64,000 nt of DNA from Acanthosoma haemorrhoidale (lineage: Eukaryota; Arthropoda; Insecta; Hemiptera; Acanthosomatidae), in contig OV884014.1 of assembly GCA_930367205.1 (NCBI GenBank), forward strand, positions 77,231,104 to 77,295,103, written 5' to 3'. The notes under the pieces were generated by a model. That model made no database searches. It was not told the DNA's origin and worked only from the letters and a program-made list of their open reading frames with translations. The first letter of the stretch is position 1. Every line of letters starts with the position of its first letter. A program made the translations under genes and the position numbers. Shown piece after piece: positions 13,180 through 25,291 of this stretch.

Positions 13180-15569
13180 TTATGTTTTGTGAATTATTAC
13201 AAATTTATGTTGATTTTAATGTAAAATATTGTATTTATTTGTAAAATATATATTTTTTTAAACTTTCTATTGATTTATTAACAATCGGTATTTAGCTAAT
13301 TGAAAGAGATATTTAGAGGAATCTTTCTCTTGTGAAGGTTAAAGTAATTTAAAGTTCTATAAAGTAGAGGAAAACAGTTATTGCTATGTTAAATATTGTT
13401 GATATCAATGAATAAATAAGTAAGAGATGTGCTAGTAACTGAAACCACGACAGTTGCATTTTAACCTACCAATCAAATTTTTGTAAGGCACCAAACCGTT
13501 TGGTTTAGTGCTTTTAAGTATTTGAACTTAAAGGCCGAAAAGAAACTTTGCTTGAAGACACAAATATGGTTCACGCAAGTAGCAATTTATTATTTAAACT
13601 CCACTACTGACTTGTTTCCAATCATTGCCTTGATTTTCATAAGGTAATGATTTACAAGCAATATGGCAACTAAAATCTTGTTTCTTAAATAACCACAAAA
13701 TATTTAAATAGGATTTATTTACTATAACGTTAAATAATAATAAACTGAGATAGTTTATTATTATTTAATATATATATTATATTTTTGCTGTGGTATGTAT
13801 ATGGCTTTTTACCTCTTAACCTTATCTACTTTATTCAAGCTACTCATATTCCATCACACTCTGAGTTAACTCCAGCGATACTGACAACAGTATGATCTGT
13901 GTAATAGTGAGAACAAAGACCAGACCTTGGCCAATATATATTTTGATAAACTGTATGACCAAAATTGTATACTGATGTTCTTGAATATTTCTGATGTAAC
14001 ATTCATATTTAAAACCACTTTCTCTAATTACATTATATGTGTAAGTTTGTCATCATAGGCCAAAGTTGTTAAAAAAGTGATTTCTTTAATCACTGCCATT
14101 AATTTTATTTTAATAATTATGGTAGGCTAAAAACCTAATATATAACACCTATTGTTGATATCTTTAATTTGATACCCTACTCAATATTATTCAATGAAAA
14201 TTATTTTTTTGTAGCACAATAATTTTTCCTGGGATTTATTTTATTTTTAGCATCATCCAGGCATTGAACTAGCATGGGTCAAGTTAAAGTTGCCTAGCAT
14301 GATTTTGCATAATTTTAGTCCACTAATAACTTATTAATCAAGAGGTCAAGATTTAAAATTTGTTACCCTACTTAATATGATTTTTTTAAATATAATAATT
14401 AATTTATAGCCTATTACAATTAGTTATTATTATAAACTAGTAATTAATTTATGACCCTTAATTATGTTTTTGATGTCTTCGGGTAGTCAAATGGATCCTC
14501 TGTATAACATTTTATGTTTACTGATTGAACGGGGGACTCTTCAGGATAGTTCAACAGACACATGTGTAAGATATAAGGGTTTCTGAAAAAACAAGCAAAA
14601 AACTTATAATGCTCTAAGTGTTATTCTATGTGTATTCTTTCTCAGTATGGTCTCTGAAAGCTGATTGATTAAACAGGTTTAAACATCAATTTATTGTAAA
14701 CAAGTATAATTTATATTTCACAACATTTAGGAGTAGGCTTAGTTTTTGGTATGATAAACGTAATGCCAGCATAGTTAACTTCAGCTTGCCAAGATTTCAA
14801 GGTTTGATGAAAGACAGTAAAAAAATTTACTTCAAGAGTAATGCGTCACACAATTACGAGTTTTGTTATAGTTTTTAAAAATGATCTTAGTGATATCATC
14901 CCCCTATAAGAAAGTTGGAATACGAGCAAATTTTAAACACAGTTTTGATGGCAGTTTCTTTTTTTAACCTGTCAAGTAAAGTCCCACCACATGATAAATA
15001 TTATTAATAAGGATGTCAAGTTCTTTAATTTGACTCACAGTAAGTCTAAGTCAGGAAAATCTAGTGGAAACCTTGGTCCATTAGTTCCTTCTCTCCTCCT
15101 GTCTTGGACTCATGTGAATACATACTAACACACGTACATTGCTCATACATACATGTTAGCATATTTTTATGGTTGAATTAAATTTTATTTTAAAATGAAC
15201 ATCTGGTTATATTGAAAAGCTGGAGTATATATTGTTAAGACCTTAGGTATAAAATCAGGTAGCCAAGCGTTACCTTTTGAAATTACTTCTTATTTAGGGT
15301 GGGGGAATGATGGTGACCTATACATGCAGGTAGCAGGGGACAAAATTTTCATCCCGGTTGTAAGCTGAAGGTGAGCCTCATCACCGAGTGTTGTGTATGT
15401 GTTTTGACTTTTTAACATCAAACTGAAATGTATCATATTTATGCCCTCCCTCGAATGCATCTCTGTATGCGGCACGAGGAGAAAATTGTAAATAAAAAGT
15501 TATTTATTTTTGTTTTTTGTACTTATTAATAAAGATGTTATGATATTAAAAAAAAAAAAAAATCATTCC
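13180..15569. other. Intergenic after RBM34
   Basis: AT-rich with no genes. A small palindrome ACCAAACCGTTTGGT is at about 13491-13505. The 15290-15480 stretch is somewhat GC-rich, unassigned. Confidence 0.55.
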
Positions 15570-16060
15570 AGAAGGGGATGAAACCGCCACTTCTTCCCTA
15601 CACTGCAGGAACACAATATAATGTAGAAGGGATCAAAAGGGACAGGCACCTCCGCTTTTGTGCCCATTTTGCGAAAAAGCTGAAACAAGTAAACGAAGTC
15701 TTACTGGCTCACATCCCCCAATTCGATAATCTTTTAAGCTGATTATACAAGAGTATATTCAGGCCAACTCTGTTGTACAGTGAACCTCTTTTTAGTCATC
15801 TGATGGAAGCAACACCTAACCACCTCTAGCAATTTCAGAAAAGAATACTTGTGAAAGAGGTGTGTCATATATCATTTATGTAGCAAAGGAATTGTGAACT
15901 ACATGCAGAATTTGATCTGCCAGTAGTCATTCACCTTAGGCATGTTAAATTCATTAATCCAATAAACTTCCTGACAAATCTTGTGTACAACACAACATCC
16001 CTTCCACCTTTCCCTCATCGATGCCAGTATGTGGTCGAGGCTTAAGTTAGTTTTAGGTTG
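15570..16060 (+). pseudogene. Decayed LINE RT C-terminal fragment
   Basis: Broken frames read HLRFCAHFAKKLKQVNEVLL, LYKSIFRPTLLYSEPLF, QFQKRILVKEVCHIS and RNCELHAEFDLPVVIHLRH. This is the thumb/C-terminal pattern (K..IYKSIIRP.LLYG...LQ..Q...LR) of jockey-like LINEs. An A-run at 15548-15562 immediately precedes it. Several stops are present. Confidence 0.65.
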
Positions 16061-17082
16061 CTCATTTTGTTACCTGAATAAAAACTACCAGGAGTGCAGA
16101 AACCAAACCATTCCCAAACAAAAAACAATACTCCATGTCATTGTAGATCATTATTTGTATTAGGTAAATATTAATTTAATTATATAAATTTCTTCTGCCA
16201 ATTATGTTAACAAGTAGAATTTTGAAAAGTTATGCAAATTATGTTACAAAGTTACAAAAATTATGCACTAGGAGCATATTAAATGAACGTTAAAAATAAA
16301 CTATTCTTTATGTACTTTTCTTAATTTCCTTTGATCCTTATAAATAAGTAAGTGTAAATTTTAGCAATGATGTTAATCATGATATATACACCAACTAAGG
16401 AGACTGTATGTACCACTTTTACCAGAACAGTACTGTTTTTTTGGTTAGTTGTGAAATTTAACCAGTACCAGATACTACAGTTCAAGAAATTATAAACAAA
16501 GTATTTTCAAATCAGGAAAACATTGACTCTGTTTACCAGGAACCTTCGACGACATACTTATACCTTAAACAATGTATGGTCCAGTGTTAAAAACTCAAAA
16601 TTCTTGCAAATAACATTAATATAATTTAAACCAAACACGTTTTATAATTTTATAAAACATTCAAGAAAATGTATTATCGTTGTAATAAATTACTCTTCAA
16701 AAAAATATAATAAGTTAAATTAGAAATGTAGATATCTACTTATGTATTTTTTTTTTTATGAAAATCATTTTGTTTTACTATACTTGAATCTTAAGGATTT
16801 ACTCTTATCAAACATTCTTTGTTAATGTTTGCAAAATTAGTTTCATAATCTATACTACATTATAAAGTGGCAACTGTATAATCACAGTTCTGGGTAATTT
16901 CTGAAATACTAAATTACCTTGGAAAATTTCTGAACTGTAAGAAATAACTTATATAAATTTTAATGATATTTTTATGATTAATTTAGGTTTTAATTTAAAA
17001 TGAATACGTAACTAGCTATGTGGAGAGCTAGAATATATATTGTTATGACTTCAATATGTACCATGAGCCCATATTTAATTAA

Positions 17083-17340
17083 CTGTTATAATATAAACTA
17101 TTATTCTTTATGAATGTTTTATAAATCTCCTTTGGTTCGAGTAGAGCAGCAAGCGTCAGCGGAGAGAGAGAGTGAGAGCAGTGTTCTTCAGGTGCCGGTT
17201 TCTGAGAGTCTGGGAACAAGCCCCAAATCTGGTCCTTATATAGGCAGCTCAGAGCCGGGGGTAGCCCTGCCAAGCCCCCTAGTGGCTTCAGCTGTTTCGT
17301 ACACTAGTTACCTCCTCTCTTAACTGACGCCTTTTGAAGG
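17083..17340 (-). promoter_or_regulatory. Promoter-like GC-rich segment, possible LTR
   Basis: The minus strand reads CTGCCTATATAAGGACC (TATA word) followed by a GC-rich leader with a CTCTCTCTC tract. Such a block alone in AT-rich DNA is typical of an LTR U3/R region. LTR edges and target duplication were not found. Confidence 0.35.
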
Positions 17341-17439
17341 TTTTTATTATTTAAACATGGAAACATAGGGGGATATTTTCTGGGCTGAGAAGAGGGGAAC
17401 TTCTATTTATTTGTGGTGAAGAAGTTGAGACAACAAAAC

Positions 17440-17500
17440 ATTTAAACTTATAATTTATTATATCTCAGGAGGGTGATTGACAATCAAACATTTAGCATTA
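17440..17500. repeat. Short dispersed repeat shared with 57365-57416
   Basis: CTCAGGAGGGTGATTGACAA with its downstream CAAACATTT matches CTCAGGGGGTCCTTGACAAC with CAAACATTC at 57388 in direct orientation. Possibly the end of a larger interspersed element. Confidence 0.5.
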
Positions 17501-18699
17501 GCATAGGATTATTTTCATTACATGAATATATTTTTAGCATGGAACTTGATTTTCATCCTCACAGCAATAAAAGGGTTCAATCAGGAGATTTGTTGTCTTG
17601 ACTGGTCTGGCCTCATTTCAGTCTTGTCTTCTCTGGTCTGGGCTAGCAGCAATAATAATTAGGAGATTTGTTTGTACAGACAGCTGTGATATGTTTGTAA
17701 CATTACTAGATTTAGATAGGATCTTGCTGGCATTGTTTAGAACATAGGCTAAAGAAAGGCAGCTGCGGGTATTCCGAGAAATCTTTGTTTCATTTAATAT
17801 GCCCTATATTTTACCTTTGAGCTTCGCTGTGCTCCTTGAGTTGGGACCTTTACTTTTCTAAATCAATTATTTTTGCTCGAAATTGAGAGCACTGGACTAG
17901 GGTAACCCAACGGTACAGCATGGGCAGTGTAGGGGAGAAAAAGAAAAAGAATGTGTTACTAGAAGAGTAGCAGAGATCACTGATTCTGCTCAACAAGAAG
18001 ACACTTTTGTATAAAGATGGAATATCTGTACTCAGTAACAAGTTAGTAGTATTATAAATATAGGATAAATTAGTTGTTAATAGATTTAGCTAGAGGATAA
18101 TATCCTATCCTAAGTTTTGTAAATATTTGTTATTTTTAAGTAGATTTAAGCCCCTCTTTTACATAGCATAATTTAGGTAATTTTTTTAGTATCTTTATAA
18201 ATAAAGATGATTAACAGAGAAACCAAAGCTCCGCTGGCCAGTGCAGCATTCAGTGGGGTTAGGATATGCCCACCTCAGGCAATAATAAACCTCATCTGGT
18301 CTAGCCTAGGTTGAAATTGAACTCATTTTGTGTTTAACAAAGAGATAATTTGGTTGATGGTTTCATTTAATGGCCCAATGGAAAATTGATTACATAGCAA
18401 TTCATAAAATATACAGTCCTATCATATTGAACATAGCTTAAAATGAATTAGCTCCTCACCTTAATTATTAATGTGTATAATTTGATTTTATTTCTTAAAT
18501 ATAATTACACAAAATCAATAAAACTGCCATTAAAATAGTTTTCTAGATTTTAACTCATTCCATAATTTGCTGCATGCAAACACTGCTTTCAAACATGCCT
18601 GCCTGCTGGCATATCTTTCTCCCTTCCTGTCAACCTATTTACATGTCCGCCACGCAGCCCACCTTCTTGCCCCCTACCTACATACCTCCTTTCCTGCCT

Positions 18700-19085
18700 A
18701 GCACATCCTTGGATGGGATCTCTTCCATGCAGATGACGATCTCTGGGGGCCTACAAAATGTACATAGTAGCGTCTCCCCCAGCGGTCCAGTCTGCCTCTT
18801 TCCGGTCTACACTCGCCTTTGGGATCCGGGCGATTTTCGCCTACCCTTAGATACCGAGTGTGTACTCGTGGACATCCCAAGTTCACTCAAACTACCTATA
18901 ATACCTAGCCTGTACCTCTTCTCCTGAATCCGGGCGCATATCTATCATAGGGGATATGGAGTCAGATAGCTCAGTAGTAAGATCCATCATCAAGCAACCA
19001 TCCAGGTCATATAGTATTCAATTCTCTCTCCGTCACCAGGACTAAGACAACTGGGCTTCCTCGTGACAACCCGGAGAGGCTATAC
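18700..19085. repeat. Dispersed repeat family, copy 1
   Basis: Shares many aligned words with 29080-29330, among them CAGCGGTCCAGTC/CAGCGGTTCAGTC, CGCCTACCCTTA/CACCTACCCTTA, GGAGTCAGATA/GGAGTCATATA and GTCACCAGG/GCCACCAGG. Divergence is roughly 25-30%. The frames in it are not convincing genes. The Ty3-type element inserted next to it. Confidence 0.7.
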
Positions 19086-19103
19086 ACTATACATGTGTAT
19101 ATG

Positions 19104-19403
19104 TGTAAGACAATTATTGAAGGTGGGGTGAATAAACTGAAATCAGTTTCTCTGTAAACAAAGTTAGCAATTTTATTCACTATATATTATATTATAACAA
19201 TTATTAATATTGATTTACACAATCTTACCTGTAAACAAAGAAACGACAATTACAGTTTATTATTATCCATTCTCTATTCACACTATTTACATGTTCTGTT
19301 ACCTCACATAACCTTCTCTATCTGATAACTGCTGCTCCATCTGGTGTCAGCCAGTGGAAGCAGCACGGCAAATTCAAATTAAAGAGAGGACACTTTCATT
19401 ACA
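19104..19403 (-). repeat. 3' LTR of the Ty3-type element
   Basis: A 300-bp copy at the integrase end, preceded on the minus strand by a polypurine tract. Starts TGTAATG and ends GTCTTACA in element orientation. Confidence 0.95.
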
Positions 19404-19439
19404 TCTCCCCTCTCTGAGGTGAAAATTCTTTGAAAATTT

Positions 19440-20231
19440 TCAGTCTGGTAATATCGGAAGTAATTTTGTTATGTGAAAGAATCCAGTTTCTTGCTTTCCT
19501 CTTCCGGTTTTTATTTTATATATTGAATTTGATATCTTTTCTGTTATTTCAAAGGGACCAATTTTTAATTCATCTAGTTTATGCCTGTTTAATTTGTTGC
19601 CATTTTCTATATATACTGTATCTCCTGTGTTAAATTCCCAATGTTTTCTTGATTTATCAAATATTTTCTTGTTATATTCATGAGACTTCTTTGTTCTTTC
19701 TAAGGCTAATTTACTGTCATTCATCCAGTTTTCTTTATTGTTTCTTTTTTTTAATTCTTCAGGTAAAATGCTTGTATCTGTGCCATCCAATAAATATTTG
19801 GGTGGAAAACCAGTTACTGTGTGTTCTGTTTCATTATATTTACCTACACATTCTTTAGCGACTGTTGTCCAGGCTCTTTTCTTCCCTTTTTCGTTCATTT
19901 TACATCTGATTTTATTGACTAGAGTTTGATTTAGTCTCTCATTTAAACCATTGGAAAAGGGTGCATTAACTTCTGTAAATATCAATCGAACCTCCTTTTC
20001 CCTTAGGAAATCTTTGAATTCTCTTGAGTTGATTCCTGGGTATTGATCTGTAAGTATTATTCCTATTTTGTCTGTTTCCAGCACATTATTTACTAATTTG
20101 ATGAAGTCAGTGGCACTCTGAGTTTTTGATGTTGAAATGAATGCATATCTTGTGAAGTGGTCAATAAGCAGGTGGAGGTATCTTTTTGTTGATCGTTGTC
20201 CTCCAAAACCTCCAATAGTGTCGATTGCCAA
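19440..20231 (-). CDS. Ty3-type integrase, catalytic core and C-terminal part
   Basis: About 263 residues open. The core has D in AIDTIGGFGG, D in ILTDQYPG and E in NGLNERLNQTL; 35 residues lie between the last two, as in DD35E integrases. It is followed by a helical linker and a C-terminal domain (WEFNTGDTVYIENG, LKIGPFEI). The N-terminal HHCC zinc domain is missing because of the deletion, and there is no in-frame start upstream, so function is doubtful. Confidence 0.88.
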   Translation of the reverse strand: MAIDTIGGFGGQRSTKRYLHLLIDHFTRYAFISTSKTQSATDFIKLVNNVLETDKIGIILTDQYPGINSREFKDFLREKEVRLIFTEVNAPFSNGLNERLNQTLVNKIRCKMNEKGKKRAWTTVAKECVGKYNETEHTVTGFPPKYLLDGTDTSILPEELKKRNNKENWMNDSKLALERTKKSHEYNKKIFDKSRKHWEFNTGDTVYIENGNKLNRHKLDELKIGPFEITEKISNSIYKIKTGRGKQETGFFHITKLLPILPD

Positions 20232-20349
20232 ACACTCTCTGATCTTCTATTTCCTTCTTATCTGCTATAGTGCATCTATACGGCCTTTTGCTGCAGAATC
20301 TGTCCACCAGTAAGTCAATTCTAGCTTCGTACTCCTTAACCGTGCCCAC
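20232..20349 (-). pseudogene. Reverse transcriptase N-terminal stub ending at deletion junction
   Basis: The segment VGTVKEYEARIDLL...RPYRCTIADKKEIEDQ is the lead-in that normally precedes the RT palm in Ty3-type pol. After IEDQ the sequence switches to integrase core DNA, so all RT catalytic motifs, RNase H and the integrase zinc-binding domain are gone. The junction is out of frame with integrase. Confidence 0.75.
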
Positions 20350-20350
20350 A

Positions 20351-20860
20351 TCATATTTGTTCCTGGCAAATACTGTACTGTACTTTTTCTATCAGTCTTT
20401 CTATCGTAATCTTTTTCATATTATCTAAGTGATCTAATTTTATTTTGAACCCGTCTTCTTCGATATGTTCATTAAAATTCACTTTAACTTCTTCATTTTT
20501 TTCTTTATTTTTCTCAGTATTTCCTGTTTTATCTTCTTTTTTCTGTAATATTTGTAGATTCTCATTTTGAATTAATCTAAATTTTTTGATAATATCTAAT
20601 CCTATAAGAAAATCTTCAAAATCATCTCTCTCTACAATGAACACATCAACATATTTTTCTATGTCAAAAATTTTCACTTTTATGGTTACTAAACGTTTTG
20701 TTTGTGTCACACCATTGACTGTTTTTAAATATATCTTATTAACGTCTTCTGTTTTTTCTTTATCTTAATTAATTTTGTATTTATTAGAGACTTGGGATCC
20801 TGGATCATATGTCCCATTTACCTGTAACTTCTCTTCTAATAATATTTTTACTTTAATCAA
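20351..20860 (-). pseudogene. Retropepsin-like protease remnant, frameshifted
   Basis: A DPGS active-site word (minus strand, near 20800) follows VNGTY and is succeeded in another frame by SLINTKLIK. The later frame 20710-20351 carries VDVFIVERDD and FLIGLDIIKKF, matching the C-terminal flap and GLD region of Ty3-type proteases, and then an acidic linker. At least two frame changes separate DPGS from the later block, so the protease is not a single open frame here. Confidence 0.7.
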
Positions 20861-20865
20861 TGGTG

Positions 20866-21942
20866 TGATTATTCGTTTTTTTGTTCTGTATTTAGATCTA
20901 CTTCTAATACTGAGTTGCTTCCTATTATTCTAGTTTCATATTTGTCTCTCTTTTTAAACCAGCATGAAGCTTCTGGATGATATCTGATACCTTTGTTTAA
21001 TTGTTCACAATTATTGCATGGCTTTTTCTCTTTGAATTTATGTTTACTAAAAAGTTTTTCATCTTTCTTTTATATAAAATTATTTTTGTTCGCTAGACCC
21101 TCACATTTTCTAATTTCATGAAATAATTTGGTAGAATTCTCACATTTTTCCTTATCTAACTTATTTCTAATGAACTCAGGTAAACCTGCAGCTATAAGCA
21201 TCACTAAAGTCTGTGAACTAATGTTCTCATCCATATCTAACAATAATTTCTCTTTTTTCATGGCGTATTCCATCAGTAGACCTTCTTTATACCTATATGA
21301 TATAGCATGCATTCCTGTACTCCATCCTTGGTCTTCAAAAGTTTCCAAAAATTTTTCTTTCCAATTAGACCACACAGAGTCCATTGTTAATATTGTTAAG
21401 GTTGCTGAGTACCAGTCTAAGCATGATTTTTCTATAAACAACCTTAATATCTCAATCTTATTATTGTCTTCACTGATTCCACATCTTCTACATTCTTTCT
21501 CAAACATCTCTAGCCACTGTTTAGCATTTGAGTGTTTACATGTAAACTTCTCAACCATGAACTTCTCTGCTATATGTTTTAAATTTAGCTCATTCTCTTT
21601 ATTTTGTGTGGATTCAACCATCTTATCTTTATTCACTACTTGTTCTAAATATAAATTATTAAACATTACATTACCTTCTTCATCAAAATATATTGTTTTC
21701 ATTTTCTCGGTTAATGTAATCCACACACTCTTCTGTTGACCTCTTTGAGTAAAACTGTTCCTCAATCTTTTATAAATAAGTGTCTTAGTCAATTATTCAT
21801 GATCACTCATAAAGCTTTTCTCATGGGGCAACACATATTCTTCGTTTTCTTCTGTTTTAATTGTGGTAATTGAGAGAACATTTGTCTTCTTATCCTTCGG
21901 TGATCCCACAAAGTTAAAGGTGAATTGCAGTCTTTTTGCCAT
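20866..21942 (-). pseudogene. Ty3-type gag with two in-frame stops and zinc knuckle
   Basis: One frame runs from the ATG at 21942 (MAKRLQFTFNF) to about 20866 and is broken only by TAA at 21795-21793 and TAA at 21072-21070. The middle segment (240 residues) contains a retrotransposon capsid-like stretch with KQWLEMFEKECRRCGI and WSNWKEKFLETF. The last segment has a zinc knuckle CNNCEQLNKGIRYHPEASC with C-X2-C-X9-H-X4-C spacing. A young element with two stops in gag is unlikely to make full Gag unless the stops are read through. Confidence 0.8.
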
Positions 21943-21962
21943 TGTAACTCCTATTGTCGTTT

Positions 21963-22262
21963 TGTAAGACAATTATTGAAGGTGGGGTGAATAAACTGAA
22001 ATCAGTTTCTCTGTAAACAAAGTTAGCAATTTTATTCACTATATATTATATTATAACAATTATTAATATTGATTTACACAATCTTACCTGTAAGCAAAGA
22101 AACGACAATTACAGTTTATTATTATCCATTCTCTATTCACACTATTTACATGTTCTGTTACCTCGCATAACCTTCTCTATCTGATAACTGCTGCTCCATC
22201 TGGTGTCAGCCAGTGGAAGCAGCACGGCAAATTCAAATTAAAGAGAGGACACTTTCATTACA
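21963..22262 (-). repeat. 5' LTR of the Ty3-type element
   Basis: A 300-bp copy, 298/300 identical to 19104-19403 by direct reading. Differences are A/G changes in the CTGTAAGCAAAG and CCTCGCATAAC words. It is the 5' LTR because gag begins just inside it on the minus strand. Confidence 0.95.
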
Positions 22263-23035
22263 TATGTAACACTATGAAAATTAAAGGCTTGAAATCTTTT
22301 ATGAACTCAATTCGTGATTGACTATTTACTGCAGTTTGTATTATATAGAATCAATTAATATAATCATAAACTGTCATAATCATTCATTTAAGCAATATTG
22401 CATTGAAAATAGATGATTGATATTAAAGAATTGAATAAAAGAGGTTTGTTATTTGGTATATCCAGGTATTATATAAAAGTAATGCATATAATAAGAGACA
22501 TAACAATATCCATAAATAAAATTCTTGGCGATGAGAGATGTATACGTCGCACAGGTGATCCTTTATGAGGAAAAGTCTACAGGGAAAGATTTGATCAGAC
22601 TGGTGAAAATTCAACCAAAGGAGTTTTTCGAAATATTCAACTGTAAAAAAAACCTGTAACTTATTCGTACGAGCTAAAATTCCACGACGGAGCTGCTAGA
22701 AGCTGAAATTTTGACGATGAACTTAAAAACTTTTACTACCATAGCACTACGTAATAAGGGATAACAGTATCCAGTGTAAAAAAAATCAGCTGTAAACTAC
22801 CTAGAAGCTCCTGTGTGAGTATGATACAAATGTTGCAATTAACAGCCAAAGAAAACATATTCCATGCAGGCAAGATCGGGTTCTATTTAACTCTCAAAAT
22901 CACATTGAGGTTTATTGTTCACACCAATAGATGGCACTCTGCGTACTCTTATTGTGCCATGTAGAGCCGGGTCTGTCAACTTCGTTATATTCCGGTAGAT
23001 GACACACCTATCGGTACTGGTAATAATTTTTTTTC

Positions 23036-23112
23036 GTTCCGTTCCGAGCTTGGAACCGGTTCTTCAGAACGGTTCCTCCCGGAACGTGGCAAACCTGGAA
23101 TGCTCATCTCTG
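23036..23112 (-). mobile_element. hAT-like terminus fragment
   Basis: The minus strand begins CAGAGATGAGCATTCC at 23112 and has alternating GTTCCGG/GGTTCC words, as in insect hAT ends (CAGAGRTGGGCA). A partner end was not found. Confidence 0.4.
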
Positions 23113-24318
23113 CGTCGCAAATGTCAGAGCAGTGACATCAAGGACAAAATATCTCATAACTACGTAGGGTTTCTTTCGTCATAATGTCATTTATTTTTCA
23201 CACCAATAACTTTAGCTGTTATTATTTTTCCCCCCGATCGCTAAATGGTCAAAAACGATTTTAACGATTCCTATGTTTTTACGCTTTTCCAAGGTTATTG
23301 GTTGTAAGAATTTAAATTACGCAACGAAAATGTTGCAAAATATGAAAATATTCAAAGAAATCTGTTGTACTATTGATGCTGTTATCACCTCTTATCGTAT
23401 CAGATATCTAAGCGTGTCAAAAGTCAGGGAAACATTTCAGTTTTAAATTTCGTAAGAGCTGCCTAATTGTAAGTGTTAAAACTATGAATACAATGTATAT
23501 ACTATTCGTTACAGATTTTTTGTCTAATAATTTACTAACCCGACCCACTAAAAATTTAGGATTCCGAAAAAATGGGGCTGTTGAAATTAATTGATGTTCT
23601 TTTAGACTGGTTATACAGGATCTTTGGACATTTCTATAGTATTGACATGAAGTGGTAATATTTTTATAGCATGCCCTTTCATTTAAAGGTCTTTATTTGC
23701 CCACATGTATGTCCTGCTTGCTTTTTTTTCTTTAAAGCAATCAATTGATATTTCCTTATTACTGTTTCTTAAATGTAATAGCATGTGTTTTTGTCTTGGC
23801 ACAATGTGATGTATCCCTTCAATTAAATTTTTTATTTACAAATTAGTGATAGCATCTCCACTTTTTGGGTAGATTATTACCTCAAGTTTGTACTTTTCGC
23901 AACCTTACCAATTACACCGTTAATTTGTTCTTAATTTATCTAATAATACAAAATCTGATACCAAAATAATTTATTATAATTTTTCAAAAAATGAAGTCTT
24001 TTATAATAATAGTAATCAACATTTAATAGTACATACAATTATCACCTCTAGAAAATTTTTGATACCTTATTGACATCCCATTTAATTCCAGTTATGAAAA
24101 AGTAATTTGGAAGTAAGTTAACAATTTTGAATATTATAATGAAATCTCAACAAATATTTAGTTATGGAGTGGTGTTGATGAATTAGTATGTATTTTTTTT
24201 AAATACAGTTGTTTCAGTATGGTTATTCTGTCCTTATTATTCTAGAATTTTTGTTTAGATAACATTATTTTTATTATTTTGCCTAAATGGGTCGAATATT
24301 TGAGTAGGGTGTTTTAAA

Positions 24319-24408
24319 AAAAATGTGAAGAAAGTCGGAGTGGTTAAGAAAAATGTGAAGAAAGTCGGAGTGGTTAAGAAAAATGTGAAGAAAGTCGGAG
24401 TGGATGAG
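24319..24408. repeat. 30-bp tandem repeat, three copies
   Basis: Units beginning AAAAATGTGAAGAAAGTC at 24319, 24349 and 24379; the third ends GATGAG instead of GTTAAG. No gene covers it. Confidence 0.95.
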
Positions 24409-24714
24409 ACCAGGTTAAGAACACCATTCCACCTTAATTTAAGGAGTTGGGAAATCTAGAGGCTGTCCAAATGTAGAAAGTCCATAAAAAATATTTAAAA
24501 TTTTGCTTTTCACCACACAGCTATTTCAAGGTCCAGCAGGTAGTATGGTCCGTTTCTTCTTTTGGCACCTTATAGGTTACCCATAGTCCAACTACCCTTA
24601 GTCTACCTAGACCAGTTTGCGGTCGGGGGGGGGGGGGGGTTAGCTGACCACAGGTAACCACCATATTCTAACATCCATGCTCTGGAGATAATTTTATTAT
24701 GAAATAAAATCACT

Positions 24715-24790
24715 TCTTGGGACTAGATTCAAACCTGTACCACATGTATGGGAGGCAGATGCTCTAGCCCTCCTGTTATGCACCGACCAA
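24715..24790 (-). repeat. tRNA-derived SINE fragment
   Basis: The minus strand reads GGGCTAGAGCATCTGCCTCCC and then GGTTTGAATCTAG, the head of a tRNA-related SINE with A- and B-box relics. A poly-G run at 24627-24640 lies nearby. Confidence 0.5.
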
Positions 24791-25291
24791 GTTATCAATT
24801 ACTTAAAGTGTAAATGAGTTTCAAGTTTTCAGAAAGGGGGGCCATAATTCTAGGAATCACTGTGAAATAAGTGAACTTAAGTATCTTAACTCAGGGATTG
24901 ACTGGTTGTGTTCATTGAATAAATGAAGCTTTGGTATCCTAGATTTTCTGACTAAGTTCTTACATTATTAAGAATTATGAAAGTTGAATTAATAAATATT
25001 GTAGGTAATCCCACAGTTTTAATAATTACTTTATATCTTAACATTAAGAAAATCTTCATTGCATTTATTTTCAAGTATAAGTTACTTAACCCCTGAAATA
25101 ATTCAAGTGAAGATAAATATCCTATATTTTATCAGACGATCTAAGAAACATCAGTTTTCAAAGGGCCTTCAGCAGTTCCTGAGTTTATCTCATAGAAAAA
25201 AAAACTAAATTTCCTTACTCTGTGTTGATTGGGTATTTATTAGTAAACAAAAAAGAATGAATTATATCTATGGTGTAAAATCAAAGTAATT

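Larger units (their letters stand above)
19104..22262 (-). mobile_element. Ty3-type LTR retrotransposon, young but lacking reverse transcriptase
   Basis: Two 300-bp direct LTRs (19104-19403 and 21963-22262) with TG...CA ends flank 2.56 kb. The 4-bp target duplication TATG is at 19100-19103 and 22263-22266. The element reads on the minus strand: gag, protease, the first part of reverse transcriptase, then directly the integrase core. A purine tract AGAGAGGGGAGA abuts the 3' LTR (19404-19415). The LTRs differ at two A/G positions only. Frameshifts, in-frame stops and the internal deletion mean it cannot encode its own mobility. Confidence 0.93.

Noticed and set aside
18574..18927. 117-codon frame as a gene
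   Set aside because: Covers the dispersed repeat also seen at 29080; no conserved domain and no splice support.
21128..21739. 203-codon plus-strand frame
   Set aside because: It is the shadow of gag on the other strand, with no domain of its own.
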